DNA of 64,000 nt from Eubacteriales bacterium (GTDB taxonomy: Bacteria; Bacillota; Clostridia; Christensenellales; Aristaeellaceae), in the NCBI GenBank assembly GCA_028693055.1, contig JAQUWD010000011.1:1-64000 (forward strand), read 5' to 3'. Below the pieces are notes generated by a model. It saw nothing but the letters and a program-made list of their open reading frames with translations. It did not search any database and was not told the DNA's origin. Positions 1-9,263 of this stretch are shown piece by piece. Position 1 is the first letter of the stretch. Each line of letters starts with the position of its first letter. The position numbers were made by a program, and so were the translations under genes.

Positions 1-1
1 C

Positions 2-1117
2 AACGGTCGTTCGGTTATCCCCTTGACCTATGAGGGGTACTACAGCTATCGCTACATTCGCAGCTATGCCATTCATAATCAAAGCCTTCATTTTCAGATG
101 AATAATTTTCTGGAATTTATGCTGAAGCCCTACTACTATATGATGCTGCCCACCCAGTACCTAGGGCTTGTCATGTACCCGGAGGCGACCGTTTACCTCG
201 CGCAGGCTTATAGCGCCCCGGTGGAAGAGGCCTTGTCGGGAGTGGGCGACCGCGTCGTTTCATATGCGGAGCTTTCCGCGATGTGCGAAAAGCTGAACGC
301 CGTTGCCGCAGACGATACTGATTTGCAGCGGGTTTATTTCTATCTGTCCTGCCTGTTAAGCGATTTGCAGGTGCCGGACGCTGTATACGACAAGCTTTGC
401 ATGCTGGATGAGTATTTGGATTTTCTGGATCCCAACCAGCAGGGCATGACCGTGTCCCAAAGCGCCAACGCCATGACCTGCACCATCGGCGATTACACCC
501 TTTATACCCGCCTTGCCCAGAACGGTACGGACAGCTTCACGCTGACCTTGCCGGATCAGGACGGCTACACGCTGACCGTAACCGGACGCAAGGAAGAAAA
601 GGCGGCGGGGCAGGATATGAACCTGCATATCACTGTGGCGACGGAGGAGGAAACCCGGCTGGAGCTGCTACTAAGCGGCGAGGGACTGCCCAAGGAAAAC
701 GAAACCGACGCTATCGGTACGGTGCGTATTTTTCTCAACGGCTCCGCACTGGAGTCCGAGCCGACCACCCAGACCTTTGGGTTCCGGCTGACCCGTACCG
801 CCGCCCAGCCCCCTTATCAGGTGACGCTGGGAATCGATTGGCTCCATCCCGCCACGGCAAAGGCCGCCATTACAATGCTGTATCAGGCGGATATCGAAAT
901 GCTTGATCAAAGCGCGTTGAAGGATCATATTTATGATAACCAGATCGATTTCTTCCACCTGAACCAAACCTATTTGGAGGAGTACCAAGCCGCGTTCCAG
1001 AAATCTCTGGTTTTTGCGGTTGCTCCGATTCTGCTGGAAATGCCGTCGGGAGTCCTGAACGACGTGGTTCGTTTCTGCGAGACCACGGGGATTTTGGCTT
1101 CCTTTGGGATTGAATAG
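2..1117 (+). CDS. hypothetical protein, 5' end truncated by window edge
   Basis: Frame stays open upstream of the listed TTG at 23 to base 2; no family recognised. Confidence 0.6.
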   Translation, partial: NGRSVIPLTYEGYYSYRYIRSYAIHNQSLHFQMNNFLEFMLKPYYYMMLPTQYLGLVMYPEATVYLAQAYSAPVEEALSGVGDRVVSYAELSAMCEKLNAVAADDTDLQRVYFYLSCLLSDLQVPDAVYDKLCMLDEYLDFLDPNQQGMTVSQSANAMTCTIGDYTLYTRLAQNGTDSFTLTLPDQDGYTLTVTGRKEEKAAGQDMNLHITVATEEETRLELLLSGEGLPKENETDAIGTVRIFLNGSALESEPTTQTFGFRLTRTAAQPPYQVTLGIDWLHPATAKAAITMLYQADIEMLDQSALKDHIYDNQIDFFHLNQTYLEEYQAAFQKSLVFAVAPILLEMPSGVLNDVVRFCETTGILASFGIE

Positions 1118-1128
1118 GAGGATTTGGA

Positions 1129-1845
1129 ATGTCGGAGTTTTATTTGGAGAAGAAGAGCCAAAGCCCGCTGTATCAGCAGCTGATGCTCAGACTGAAAAAC
1201 GATATAACCGCAGGGATTTACCCCGCTGGGGCGCGGATCCCCAGCGAACAGCTTTTGTGCGAAACCTACGGCGTAAGCCGCGTTACCGTGCGCAAGGCCA
1301 TGCTCGACCTTGTGCAGGAGGGAATGCTGGTGCGCCGTCAGGGAAAGGGAACCTTTGTGGCCAATGAAAAGCTGCGCAAGGATCTGGCCTTTATTACCAG
1401 CTTTTCGGACGCATGCGCGGTCAAGGGGCATCAGGCTGGCGCAAAGCTGATTTCCGCCCAGTGGGAAACCGCCACCTCTGAGGATCAGGATCGCTTGGGG
1501 GTGGACGAGGGCGCGCAGGTGCTGGAAATCTGCCGTCTGCGCCTGTGCGACGGCGAGCCTGTGATGCTGGAAATCAACCGTTTCCCGGAAGCCTACGCCT
1601 ATTTACGGGACGAGGCCGGGGAAAGCTCTTTGTACGAATGCCTGAAGCGCCATGGGGTGATTCCCTCCTCGGCGGTGCATGATATCTCGCTGGGACACGC
1701 CACCCCCTTGGCTAGCAAGTATTTGGACGCGGAGCTGGGCGACGCTATGCTGGTGCTGGACGAGCTGGTACTGAGCCAGCACGGGGATCCTTTACATACC
1801 AGCCGCCAGTGGATCCGTGGCGACAAATTCACCTTCCGCATCTAA
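1129..1845 (+). CDS. GntR family transcriptional regulator (HutC/UTRA type)
   Basis: N-terminal SPLYQQLMLRLKNDITAGIYPAGARIPSEQLLCETYGVSRVTVRKAMLDLVQEGMLVRRQGKGTFV wHTH followed by UTRA-like C-terminus; RBS aggaggatttgga. Confidence 0.93.
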   Translation: MSEFYLEKKSQSPLYQQLMLRLKNDITAGIYPAGARIPSEQLLCETYGVSRVTVRKAMLDLVQEGMLVRRQGKGTFVANEKLRKDLAFITSFSDACAVKGHQAGAKLISAQWETATSEDQDRLGVDEGAQVLEICRLRLCDGEPVMLEINRFPEAYAYLRDEAGESSLYECLKRHGVIPSSAVHDISLGHATPLASKYLDAELGDAMLVLDELVLSQHGDPLHTSRQWIRGDKFTFRI

Positions 1846-1863
1846 GGAAAGAAAGGGTTTATC

Positions 1864-2853
1864 ATGAGCACCTCAAAGTTTGCCCTGTTTGTGGATTTGG
1901 AGAATTGCGGCGCAAAGGTTTCCACGCTGTTAAATGTGCTGGAAAAGGTAAAAATCCGCGGCGATGTGCTGCTGGGCAAGGTATACGGTTATACGGACAG
2001 CTACAGCGATTTAAAGGAAGTACTTCTGTCCAACACCTTCACTGTAGTTCCCAGCCTGCGCTACGGCATCAGCCAGAAGAACAACGCCGACATTCTGCTG
2101 GTCATTGACGCGCTGGAGGTGGCGTACACCAACCCGTTGATTGACAGCTTTTGCATCGTCAGCGGCGATAGCGACTATACCCCGCTGGTGGGGCGTTTAA
2201 AAAGCATGGGGAAGTTTGTGCTGGGCATTAGCCGCAGCGAGGCTGCCAGCAATATCTTCATCAACGCCTGTAACGAATTTCAATTTCTTGAAAACGTCGG
2301 GCCACGCACTCGCAAGGAAAGCGGCAAGAAAAAGGCCGCCGCCGATAAGGAGCCCTTGGACGAGAACGAGCTTAACAAGCTGCTGTGCTCCATTTTGGAG
2401 GAGCAGACCGATAAGGACGAGCTTTACGCTAGCGAGCTGAAGGGCATTTTACTGAGGCTGCGCCCCGATTTTAACGAGAAGGCCTACGGCTGCGCCACCT
2501 TTTTAAAAATGCTGGACAAGCTGGTAAAGCAGTACGGCAGCCTGCGTATCCATAACGATAATTTTAACGTGATGGTTTCCATCGCCCCGGTCAGCAAGGA
2601 AACCCAGCCGGAGCTGAACAAGGAGAATTGGCGCACGGCTATCAAGGAGCAGCTTACGCGCTACAAGGACGATGGCTTTGAACGCATCAATCCCAGTATT
2701 TTGAAGGCGGACATTCAGGCCAGCCATCCCGATTTCTCCGAAAAAGCGCTGGGCTTTAAGCGTTTTAGCGATATGCTAAAGGCTATGGAGAAGGACGGTC
2801 TGGTTACGGTGGAGCTGGACGAGCAGGGAACCATGCTGATTAAGGTATCCTAA
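1864..2853 (+). CDS. NYN domain protein with two C-terminal OST-HTH/LOTUS-like domains
   Basis: FALFVDLENCGAKV...DILLVIDALE...FCIVSGDSDYTPLV NYN/PIN-like acidic motifs; two repeated winged-helix-like C-terminal blocks. Confidence 0.85.
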   Translation: MSTSKFALFVDLENCGAKVSTLLNVLEKVKIRGDVLLGKVYGYTDSYSDLKEVLLSNTFTVVPSLRYGISQKNNADILLVIDALEVAYTNPLIDSFCIVSGDSDYTPLVGRLKSMGKFVLGISRSEAASNIFINACNEFQFLENVGPRTRKESGKKKAAADKEPLDENELNKLLCSILEEQTDKDELYASELKGILLRLRPDFNEKAYGCATFLKMLDKLVKQYGSLRIHNDNFNVMVSIAPVSKETQPELNKENWRTAIKEQLTRYKDDGFERINPSILKADIQASHPDFSEKALGFKRFSDMLKAMEKDGLVTVELDEQGTMLIKVS

Positions 2854-2868
2854 AGGGAGGCCGAAAAG

Positions 2869-4755
2869 ATGTCCAACGGTTTTGCAAGAATTGCGTCCGT
2901 TAGTCTGCGGGTGCATTTAGGCGACGTTGCCGCCAATGAGAAAGAAATTTTGACCGCCATGGAGAAGCTGGCCTTGCAGGGCGTGCAGGCGGCGGTATTC
3001 CCGGAGCTGTGCCTGACCGGCTACACGCTGGGGGATTTGCTGCTGCACGAGCTGACCCAGCGTCAGGCGTGGGAAAGCATGCTGCGCATCGCAAAGAAAA
3101 CCGCATCGATGGCTGTGGTGGTGGGTCTGCCCGTCAATGTGGAAAGCCGGCTGTTTAACTGCGCGGCGGTGCTGCAGGGCGGCCGGGTTCGGGCCATCGT
3201 GCCCAAGACCTATTTGCCTAACGGCAACGAGTTTTACGAGACCCGCTGGTTTGTCAGCGGCGAGCAGGCCAGAGGTATGCTGGAAAGGGACGGCGTTTGC
3301 TGCCCCATTACGCCCCGCTGCCTCATGGACATGGGGGAGTTTACCTTCGCGGTGGAAATCTGCGAGGATTTATGGACGCCCATCCCGCCCAGCAGCCAAT
3401 ATGCCGTGGAGGGCGCGGACATCATTTTAAACCCCAGCGCGTCAAACGCGCTGGTCAGCAAGCAGGAATACCGCCGGGAGCTATTGCGCCAGCAAAGCGG
3501 CCGTCTTTACGCGGGTTACGCCTATGCTGGCGCGGGCTTTGGGGAAAGCACCAGCGATTTGGTATTCTGCGGTTATACCGCCGTGTACGAAAATGGCCGC
3601 GCTTTAGCCGAGGGGCCGCGCTTTACCCGGGACGGCGGCATGGCGGTGGCGGATATCGACGTGCAGCGTCTGCGCTTCCAGCGTCAGCGCAATGGCAGCT
3701 TCCATCAAATGAAGCGGGAAAACAACATGGTACGGGTTTGCCTCGATTGCCCGCCAACGCCGGCCTTGCCGCTGCAGCGGCCGATTTCGCCGCTGCCCTT
3801 CGTGCCCGGCAGCGGGGAGGAACGCTTGGAGGAAATTGTGCTCATCCAGTCCATGGGCTTGGTAACCCGGTTGAGCACCATCCATTGCAAGGATTTGGTG
3901 GTTGGGGTTTCCGGCGGGCTGGACAGCACCTTGGCGTTGTTGATCGCCGCCCGTGCCTTTGACGAGCTGGGGCTTCCGCGCAAGGGGATTCACGCGGTTA
4001 CCATGCCCGGCATGGGTACGGGAAAACGCACGAAAACCAACGCGGACAAGCTGATGGAGGCACTAGCTGTGGATGCGGCTGAAATTGCCATCGGCCCAGC
4101 GGTAGCCCAGCATTTTGCGGATATTGGGCAGGATGAAAACGTCCATGACGTCACCTACGAAAACGCTCAAGCACGGGAACGCACCCAAATTTTAATGGAC
4201 TTAGCCAACAAATATGGCGGAATCGTGCTGGGCACCGGAGACATGAGCGAAATGGCGCTGGGCTTCTGCACCTATAACGGCGACCATATGAGCATGTACA
4301 ACGTCAACTGCACTGTGCCAAAAACGTTGATTCGGGCGCTGGTCCAGTATATCAGCGAGCACTGCTTTGACGGCGTGGTGAAGGACGTATGCGCCGACGT
4401 GATTGATACGCCCATCAGCCCGGAGCTTTTGCCAGTGAGCGACGGGGAGCTGAACCAGCGCACTGAGGATATTCTGGGGGACTATGCCCTTCACGATTTC
4501 TTCCTGTACCATATGATGGACAGCGGCGCGTCGCCCAGCAAACTGATTTTGCTGGCTGTGCAGGCCTTTGAGGGCGTATATGACGAGACGAAGATCAAGG
4601 AGCAGCTCAAGACCTTCATCCGGCGTTTCTTTACCCAGCAGTTCAAGCGCAACTGCGTGCCCGACGGCCCCAAGGTGGGCAGCGTTGGGCTAAGCCCCCG
4701 GGGCGATTGGCGCATGCCCAGCGATATGAGCTATCAGATGTGGGCGAATGATTAA
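2869..4755 (+). CDS. nadE: NAD+ synthase (glutamine-hydrolysing)
   Basis: N-terminal nitrilase/amidase domain (FPELCLTGY, VEICEDLW) and C-terminal SGGLDSTLAL PP-loop, GTGDMSEMALGFCTYNGDHMSMYNVN. Confidence 0.96.
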   Translation: MSNGFARIASVSLRVHLGDVAANEKEILTAMEKLALQGVQAAVFPELCLTGYTLGDLLLHELTQRQAWESMLRIAKKTASMAVVVGLPVNVESRLFNCAAVLQGGRVRAIVPKTYLPNGNEFYETRWFVSGEQARGMLERDGVCCPITPRCLMDMGEFTFAVEICEDLWTPIPPSSQYAVEGADIILNPSASNALVSKQEYRRELLRQQSGRLYAGYAYAGAGFGESTSDLVFCGYTAVYENGRALAEGPRFTRDGGMAVADIDVQRLRFQRQRNGSFHQMKRENNMVRVCLDCPPTPALPLQRPISPLPFVPGSGEERLEEIVLIQSMGLVTRLSTIHCKDLVVGVSGGLDSTLALLIAARAFDELGLPRKGIHAVTMPGMGTGKRTKTNADKLMEALAVDAAEIAIGPAVAQHFADIGQDENVHDVTYENAQARERTQILMDLANKYGGIVLGTGDMSEMALGFCTYNGDHMSMYNVNCTVPKTLIRALVQYISEHCFDGVVKDVCADVIDTPISPELLPVSDGELNQRTEDILGDYALHDFFLYHMMDSGASPSKLILLAVQAFEGVYDETKIKEQLKTFIRRFFTQQFKRNCVPDGPKVGSVGLSPRGDWRMPSDMSYQMWAND

Positions 4756-4852
4756 ACCAACCCGGCATGAAGGGGCGGAGGCATAGGTGATTTCTCAGCA
4801 GCTGTAGGGGCGTAAACCTCTACACAGACTGTTGCAAAAAACTCAAGAGAGT

Positions 4853-4880
4853 GTCAGGGGAGCCCGTAGGCTCCCCTGAC
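4853..4880. repeat. perfect 12-bp inverted repeat with 4-nt loop
   Basis: GTCAGGGGAGCC-CGTA-GGCTCCCCTGAC. Confidence 0.8.
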
Positions 4881-5194
4881 TGCATTCGTATCGACTGGCT
4901 TTGCCGCAAACAGTACCCGTAACTGATGAAAGAGCGCGTAGCGCTTTTTTGACACGCTGAGGCGCCCATTAGGGTGGGCAATCGTTGAATTAGTGTAAAG
5001 CTTTATATGAAAAGATAAAAGTATAACCGTCGTTCCTAAACCAGACCGACGGCTACAACACCCCAATATATATTTCAATCCGCATCCAAACTCATGATGG
5101 ATGACAAAAGTAGTATATCAGCCTTTTTCATAAATCTCAATGAAAAAAGTTAGCGAACAACATCGAGTTAATCGTCAAAAATTTGTTTCATTGA

Positions 5195-5344
5195 TTGTTA
5201 CGTTGTATTTTGCATAGTCTTGTGGAACTGAAAAACCAGTTCATTCAACAAGGCAGATATACAGACTGTGTTGGTGAGCTTATTTTCAAGGTCATAAATG
5301 CACCTGTAAAGAAAATGAAAATTAATATTTCAAAGCCACAATAA
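5195..5344 (+). pseudogene. possible C-terminal gene remnant of unknown family
   Basis: Open frame LLRCILHSLVELKNQFIQQGRYTDCVGELIFKVINAPVKKMKINISKPQ* without plausible start/RBS, at the edge of an AT-rich segment. Confidence 0.3.
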
Positions 5345-5478
5345 ATGAGTCGCTTATTCTTCTATAAAAAGAGTAAGCGGCTTTTTTGCTAATAAGTTTG
5401 ATATGATTGAGGGAATGTCCTGTGCATCGCTGATTTGTGGTATAATAAAATATAATTTTAAATTTGGGAGAGATAGTT

Positions 5479-6999
5479 ATGAGTTCAGAAAAATATATAA
5501 ACCCCTTTTCAGAGATGGTACTAAAAGTTTCAATGCAATTCGATGATGCTATTTTAAAAAATGATACTGTTGAATTAAGGAGGATAATTGAAGAAGTTGA
5601 ACCTATCATTCCTCATGAAAATATTGCATCACAGGCACAACTCTATTATTCGATTGGAACGGCATATGGCGATATTGCCAACATAACCTCTGTTTCCGAT
5701 GAAGAACTTATAAAAAAGCAACTTTACTATTTCAGAAAAAGTATTGCACTTATGAAACATGAAGAATTATCCAATCCGAAATATGCCCCTTATGTTAACG
5801 CACTGAAAATGAACCTATATACGAACTATGGAAATACCTTTGACCATTGTGGCAGAAAGTTAGCTGCAATAGAGCAATATAAAAAAGCTCTTAAAATTCG
5901 AGATGATTTTGGTATGGCGTTGGGTAATTTAGGGATGGCATATAAACATTATGGGATGCTTGTTTCTGATTCTGTACATAGCAATTATTTCCATCATTTT
6001 GCGTACAACTTATTGAATCAAGCTATAAAAAGCAATGACCCCAATACGCACCAAGAAGCGAAAAACTATTTTATCCGAGCAGCCAGTAGTTATGATTCTG
6101 AATACGTTCATAAATTTCTTGAAGCTCCGCTTGAAATCCATCAATATTCATATTCAAATAAAGAAGAATTCTGTTACAGAGAATGGGCTTTGAAAAACAA
6201 CTTGTTTCTCAATCCCCTAAATGACCTGCCAGTTGATGAGCTTTGCTTTGCAGCAGATGTCATTCAACTTCCTAAAATGCTAGCGAACCTTGATGACAAA
6301 CCAATTTTTCATGGTATGTTTAATCAGTTCAAGCAAGAGTTTATTTATGCAAGATACCAATACTATTGTAGTCAGCAGGTAACAGAAGAAGTTAATTTTG
6401 CGGACAAAGATACCTATCTTTTAAACTTTGCTGATTATCCTCAATATTCTATCCGAATTGAAATTTTAAAATCTACTTTTAAGACTTTGTATTCCTTGCT
6501 TGACAAAATTGCGTTTTTCTTGAATTCCTATTTTAAGCTTGGAATACGAGAACGCGACGTTAATTTTCATAGCATTTGGTACAGTGAAAAGAAAGGAAAA
6601 TATAAATATCAAAACACATTAGACCACAAAACGAATTTTGCGTTAGCTTCAATGTATTGGATAGCAAAAGATTTTTATGAAGAATTTGTTGATTCGCCCA
6701 ATCCACAGGCTAAGCGTATTCGAGATATACGCAATGCTTTGGAGCATAAATATGTAAAAGTTTATTGGGATTTATGGGATGACAGGGCTAATGGAGATAT
6801 TGACGACCTGGCATTTTATATGTCAGAAGCAGAGCTCATATGCGAAACATTTAATCTGCTGAAGCTAATAAGAGAAGTAATTGTTTGCTTAGCATTATCT
6901 GTTGGAATTGAGGAAGGATATCGCCATGAAAAATTAGACCCATCCAAGCTTATTCTCCCAACGTTGTTAATGGATTACCAGGATGAATGGAAAATGTAG
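5479..6999 (+). CDS. TPR-containing protein with C-terminal HEPN domain (LA2681-like)
   Basis: N-terminal TPR-like helices (YTNYGNTFDHCGRKLAAIEQYKKALKIRDDFGMALGNLGMAYKHYG); C-terminal IRDIRNALEHKYVKV carries the HEPN Rx4H motif; ATG at 5479 preceded by gggagag. Confidence 0.8.
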   Translation: MSSEKYINPFSEMVLKVSMQFDDAILKNDTVELRRIIEEVEPIIPHENIASQAQLYYSIGTAYGDIANITSVSDEELIKKQLYYFRKSIALMKHEELSNPKYAPYVNALKMNLYTNYGNTFDHCGRKLAAIEQYKKALKIRDDFGMALGNLGMAYKHYGMLVSDSVHSNYFHHFAYNLLNQAIKSNDPNTHQEAKNYFIRAASSYDSEYVHKFLEAPLEIHQYSYSNKEEFCYREWALKNNLFLNPLNDLPVDELCFAADVIQLPKMLANLDDKPIFHGMFNQFKQEFIYARYQYYCSQQVTEEVNFADKDTYLLNFADYPQYSIRIEILKSTFKTLYSLLDKIAFFLNSYFKLGIRERDVNFHSIWYSEKKGKYKYQNTLDHKTNFALASMYWIAKDFYEEFVDSPNPQAKRIRDIRNALEHKYVKVYWDLWDDRANGDIDDLAFYMSEAELICETFNLLKLIREVIVCLALSVGIEEGYRHEKLDPSKLILPTLLMDYQDEWKM

Positions 7000-7011
7000 A
7001 GAGGCACGAAC

Positions 7012-7389
7012 ATGAAAATTGGAAGGAATGAACCCTGCCCGTGTGGAAGTGGATTACAATATAAAAAATGCTGTCTTGAAAAAACTGAAGAATAAAAATA
7101 TATCGAAGCCATTTCAGCATCGCAAAATAATTTGAATTGTGATTCAAGGATTAAGCAATGTCACCATCCCAACACTCAAGAATGCAGCGGTAGTATAAAT
7201 AAAGCTCTTGCAAATCAAAATAATCGTATTTTAAATAAATTAGCATTAGATGGCTGCGTAATAACAATGGATTTGCCGTCCGCAGAGAATATAAAAAGCT
7301 GGAAAGGCGCGTCAAAAGCGATGAAAAGCATTTGGCAAACAGTGTATCAAAGCTACCCCAAGAGGATTGATGTTCTGGAGAACATGTAA
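7012..7389 (+). pseudogene. SEC-C motif protein, interrupted by in-frame TAA at 7093-7095
   Basis: [27 protein letters not shown] then same-frame KYIEAISASQNNLNCDSRIKQCHHPNTQECSGSINKALANQNNRILNKLALDG...; the two halves share one frame. Confidence 0.65.
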
Positions 7390-7527
7390 ACCACCGCCTT
7401 AATACAAAACATAAAATAATTTCTTGAGCCATTGACAATATGGTAAAATAGGTATATGATTTATATATCTTAATTAATCTTTATATATTGGGGAGTAAAT
7501 TAATTGAGAAGAAAGAAGGAAAAAAAT

Positions 7528-7791
7528 ATGGTATATTATGAAATCGCAAAAATTCATTACCAAGATAACGATACCAGCAAATCTATTTCACGCATCAAAA
7601 CCACAAACGACATCGAAAAACTTCGGCAGACTGTAGTAGCAGATATTGAGAATGGACACCAGATCAAAACCCATCCATCGAATGGCGGCGGCGCAGAAGT
7701 ACATGTTATTCAAGTTGCAAACACAAAGTATCTTCGCACGGATCGAAATAGCGTTGCAAAGGATAATTTAGGAAATCTACCGCAGTTCTAA
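7528..7791 (+). CDS. DUF3892-like small protein
   Basis: Ends with AEVHVIQVANTKYLRTDRNSVAKDNLGNLPQF, typical of DUF3892; ATG at 7528 after aagaagga. Confidence 0.65.
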   Translation: MVYYEIAKIHYQDNDTSKSISRIKTTNDIEKLRQTVVADIENGHQIKTHPSNGGGAEVHVIQVANTKYLRTDRNSVAKDNLGNLPQF

Positions 7792-7919
7792 CCAGTTTAC
7801 AAAAATGTTTTCTCGTTCCAGCGCGATCGGGCTTGCAAAAGGCAAGCTCGCCCGCGCTCCTTAGCCCCCATAAAACCACGATTCCCCCTCCAAGTTTACA
7901 ATTATATCCACTTTTCCTC

Positions 7920-7983
7920 TTGACAACCGCTTTTCCTTCGGCTATGATATGCGTATCAACCGTACTATTTGTACTAGTACGGT
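7920..7983 (+). promoter_or_regulatory. sigmaA-type promoter (TTGACA-N17-TATGAT) followed by 9-bp inverted repeat operator
   Basis: TTGACA 7920-7925, TATGAT 7943-7948, ACCGTACTA-N7-TAGTACGGT 7959-7983. Confidence 0.75.
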
Positions 7984-8006
7984 CTGTGTAAAAGGGAGGT
8001 GATTCT

Positions 8007-8366
8007 ATGTTTATGATCAATCCTAAGAACAAGACCCCGATTTACGAGCAGCTCATCCAGCAGCTACGCCACCAAATCGCTACGGGGGCGCTGGCTGGGG
8101 GCGAGCCGATCTCCTCCGTGCGGCAGCTTTCGATCGACTTGGGCGTCAACCCAAATACGATTCAAAAAGCCTACCGCCAAATGGAGCAGGAGGGGCTGAT
8201 TTATACCGTTAGCGGCAAGGGCAGCTTCATTACAGATGAAATCACGCCGCTTATTGAGAAACAACGTGCGGATCAATTAGCGGTTCTCACCAAGGAACTG
8301 GAAAAGGCAAGGGATATCGGCATACCGCTGGAAGACGTTCAAAAGCGACTGATGCTGATTTACTAA
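8007..8366 (+). CDS. GntR family regulator, YtrA subfamily
   Basis: 119 aa; KTPIYEQLIQQLRHQIATGALAGGEPISSVRQLSIDLGVNPNTIQKAYRQMEQEGLIYTVSGKGSFI; precedes ABC genes. Confidence 0.92.
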   Translation: MFMINPKNKTPIYEQLIQQLRHQIATGALAGGEPISSVRQLSIDLGVNPNTIQKAYRQMEQEGLIYTVSGKGSFITDEITPLIEKQRADQLAVLTKELEKARDIGIPLEDVQKRLMLIY

Positions 8367-8378
8367 GGAGGAAAAGCC

Positions 8379-9263
8379 ATGCTGACAGCCACCAATATTC
8401 AAAAACGTTTCGGAAGTAAGCTTGCGCTCAATCACGTAAACATCCAACTGAACGAGGGCCATGTCTTTGGACTGCTAGGCACCAACGGCGCAGGCAAATC
8501 TACCTTGCTGCGCGTGTTAAGCGGCATTCTGCGCCCCGAGGGAGGAACCGCATCGCTGGACGACAAGCCGATCTACGATACGCCCTCCAGCTTGCAGGAC
8601 ATCTGCTATCTCAGCGACGAGCCCGCCTTTCTGTATTCCGCCACCATGAGCAGTATGGGCAGCTTCCAGCGCGCATACTATCCCGCCCATGACGATCAAC
8701 GGTTGAAGGAGCTATGCCAAACCTTTTCCCTGCCCATGGACGAGCGGATCCATAGCTTTTCCAAGGGCACTCAGAAGCGGGCGCAGCTGTGCCTTGCGCT
8801 GGCTCGCCGTCCCAAGGTGCTTCTATGCGACGAAACCTTCGACGGTTTAGACCCGGTTATGCGGGAGGCCTTCAAGCGCAAGCTGAGTGAAGAAACCTAC
8901 GATCGCGGGCTGATCACCGTGTTGGCAGGCCATAATCAGCAGGAGATGGAGGACATTTGCGATCAGGTCGGCTTCCTTCACGAGGGCGAGCTGTTTGCCG
9001 CAGGCGATCTGGACAGCATGCTTCGGGATGTATTCAAGGTGCAGTGCGCCTTTGACGAGCCGCTGGAGAACCGCGACTTCGAATGTCTCCATCCCCTTCA
9101 CGTCCAGCGTCAGGGTCGGCTATGCGTGCTTACCATGAAGGAGGATCCCGATCAGGCAAGGGCGCATCTGGAATCCTTGCATCCCGTATTCATGGAATTT
9201 CTTCCCCTTTCGCTGGAAGAGGTTTTCATTGTGGAAATGGAGGAAAAGGGCTATGCAAACTAA
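8379..9263 (+). CDS. ABC transporter ATP-binding protein
   Basis: Walker A GTNGAGKS, signature SKGTQKRAQLCLAL, Walker B VLLCDE. Confidence 0.94.
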   Translation: MLTATNIQKRFGSKLALNHVNIQLNEGHVFGLLGTNGAGKSTLLRVLSGILRPEGGTASLDDKPIYDTPSSLQDICYLSDEPAFLYSATMSSMGSFQRAYYPAHDDQRLKELCQTFSLPMDERIHSFSKGTQKRAQLCLALARRPKVLLCDETFDGLDPVMREAFKRKLSEETYDRGLITVLAGHNQQEMEDICDQVGFLHEGELFAAGDLDSMLRDVFKVQCAFDEPLENRDFECLHPLHVQRQGRLCVLTMKEDPDQARAHLESLHPVFMEFLPLSLEEVFIVEMEEKGYAN

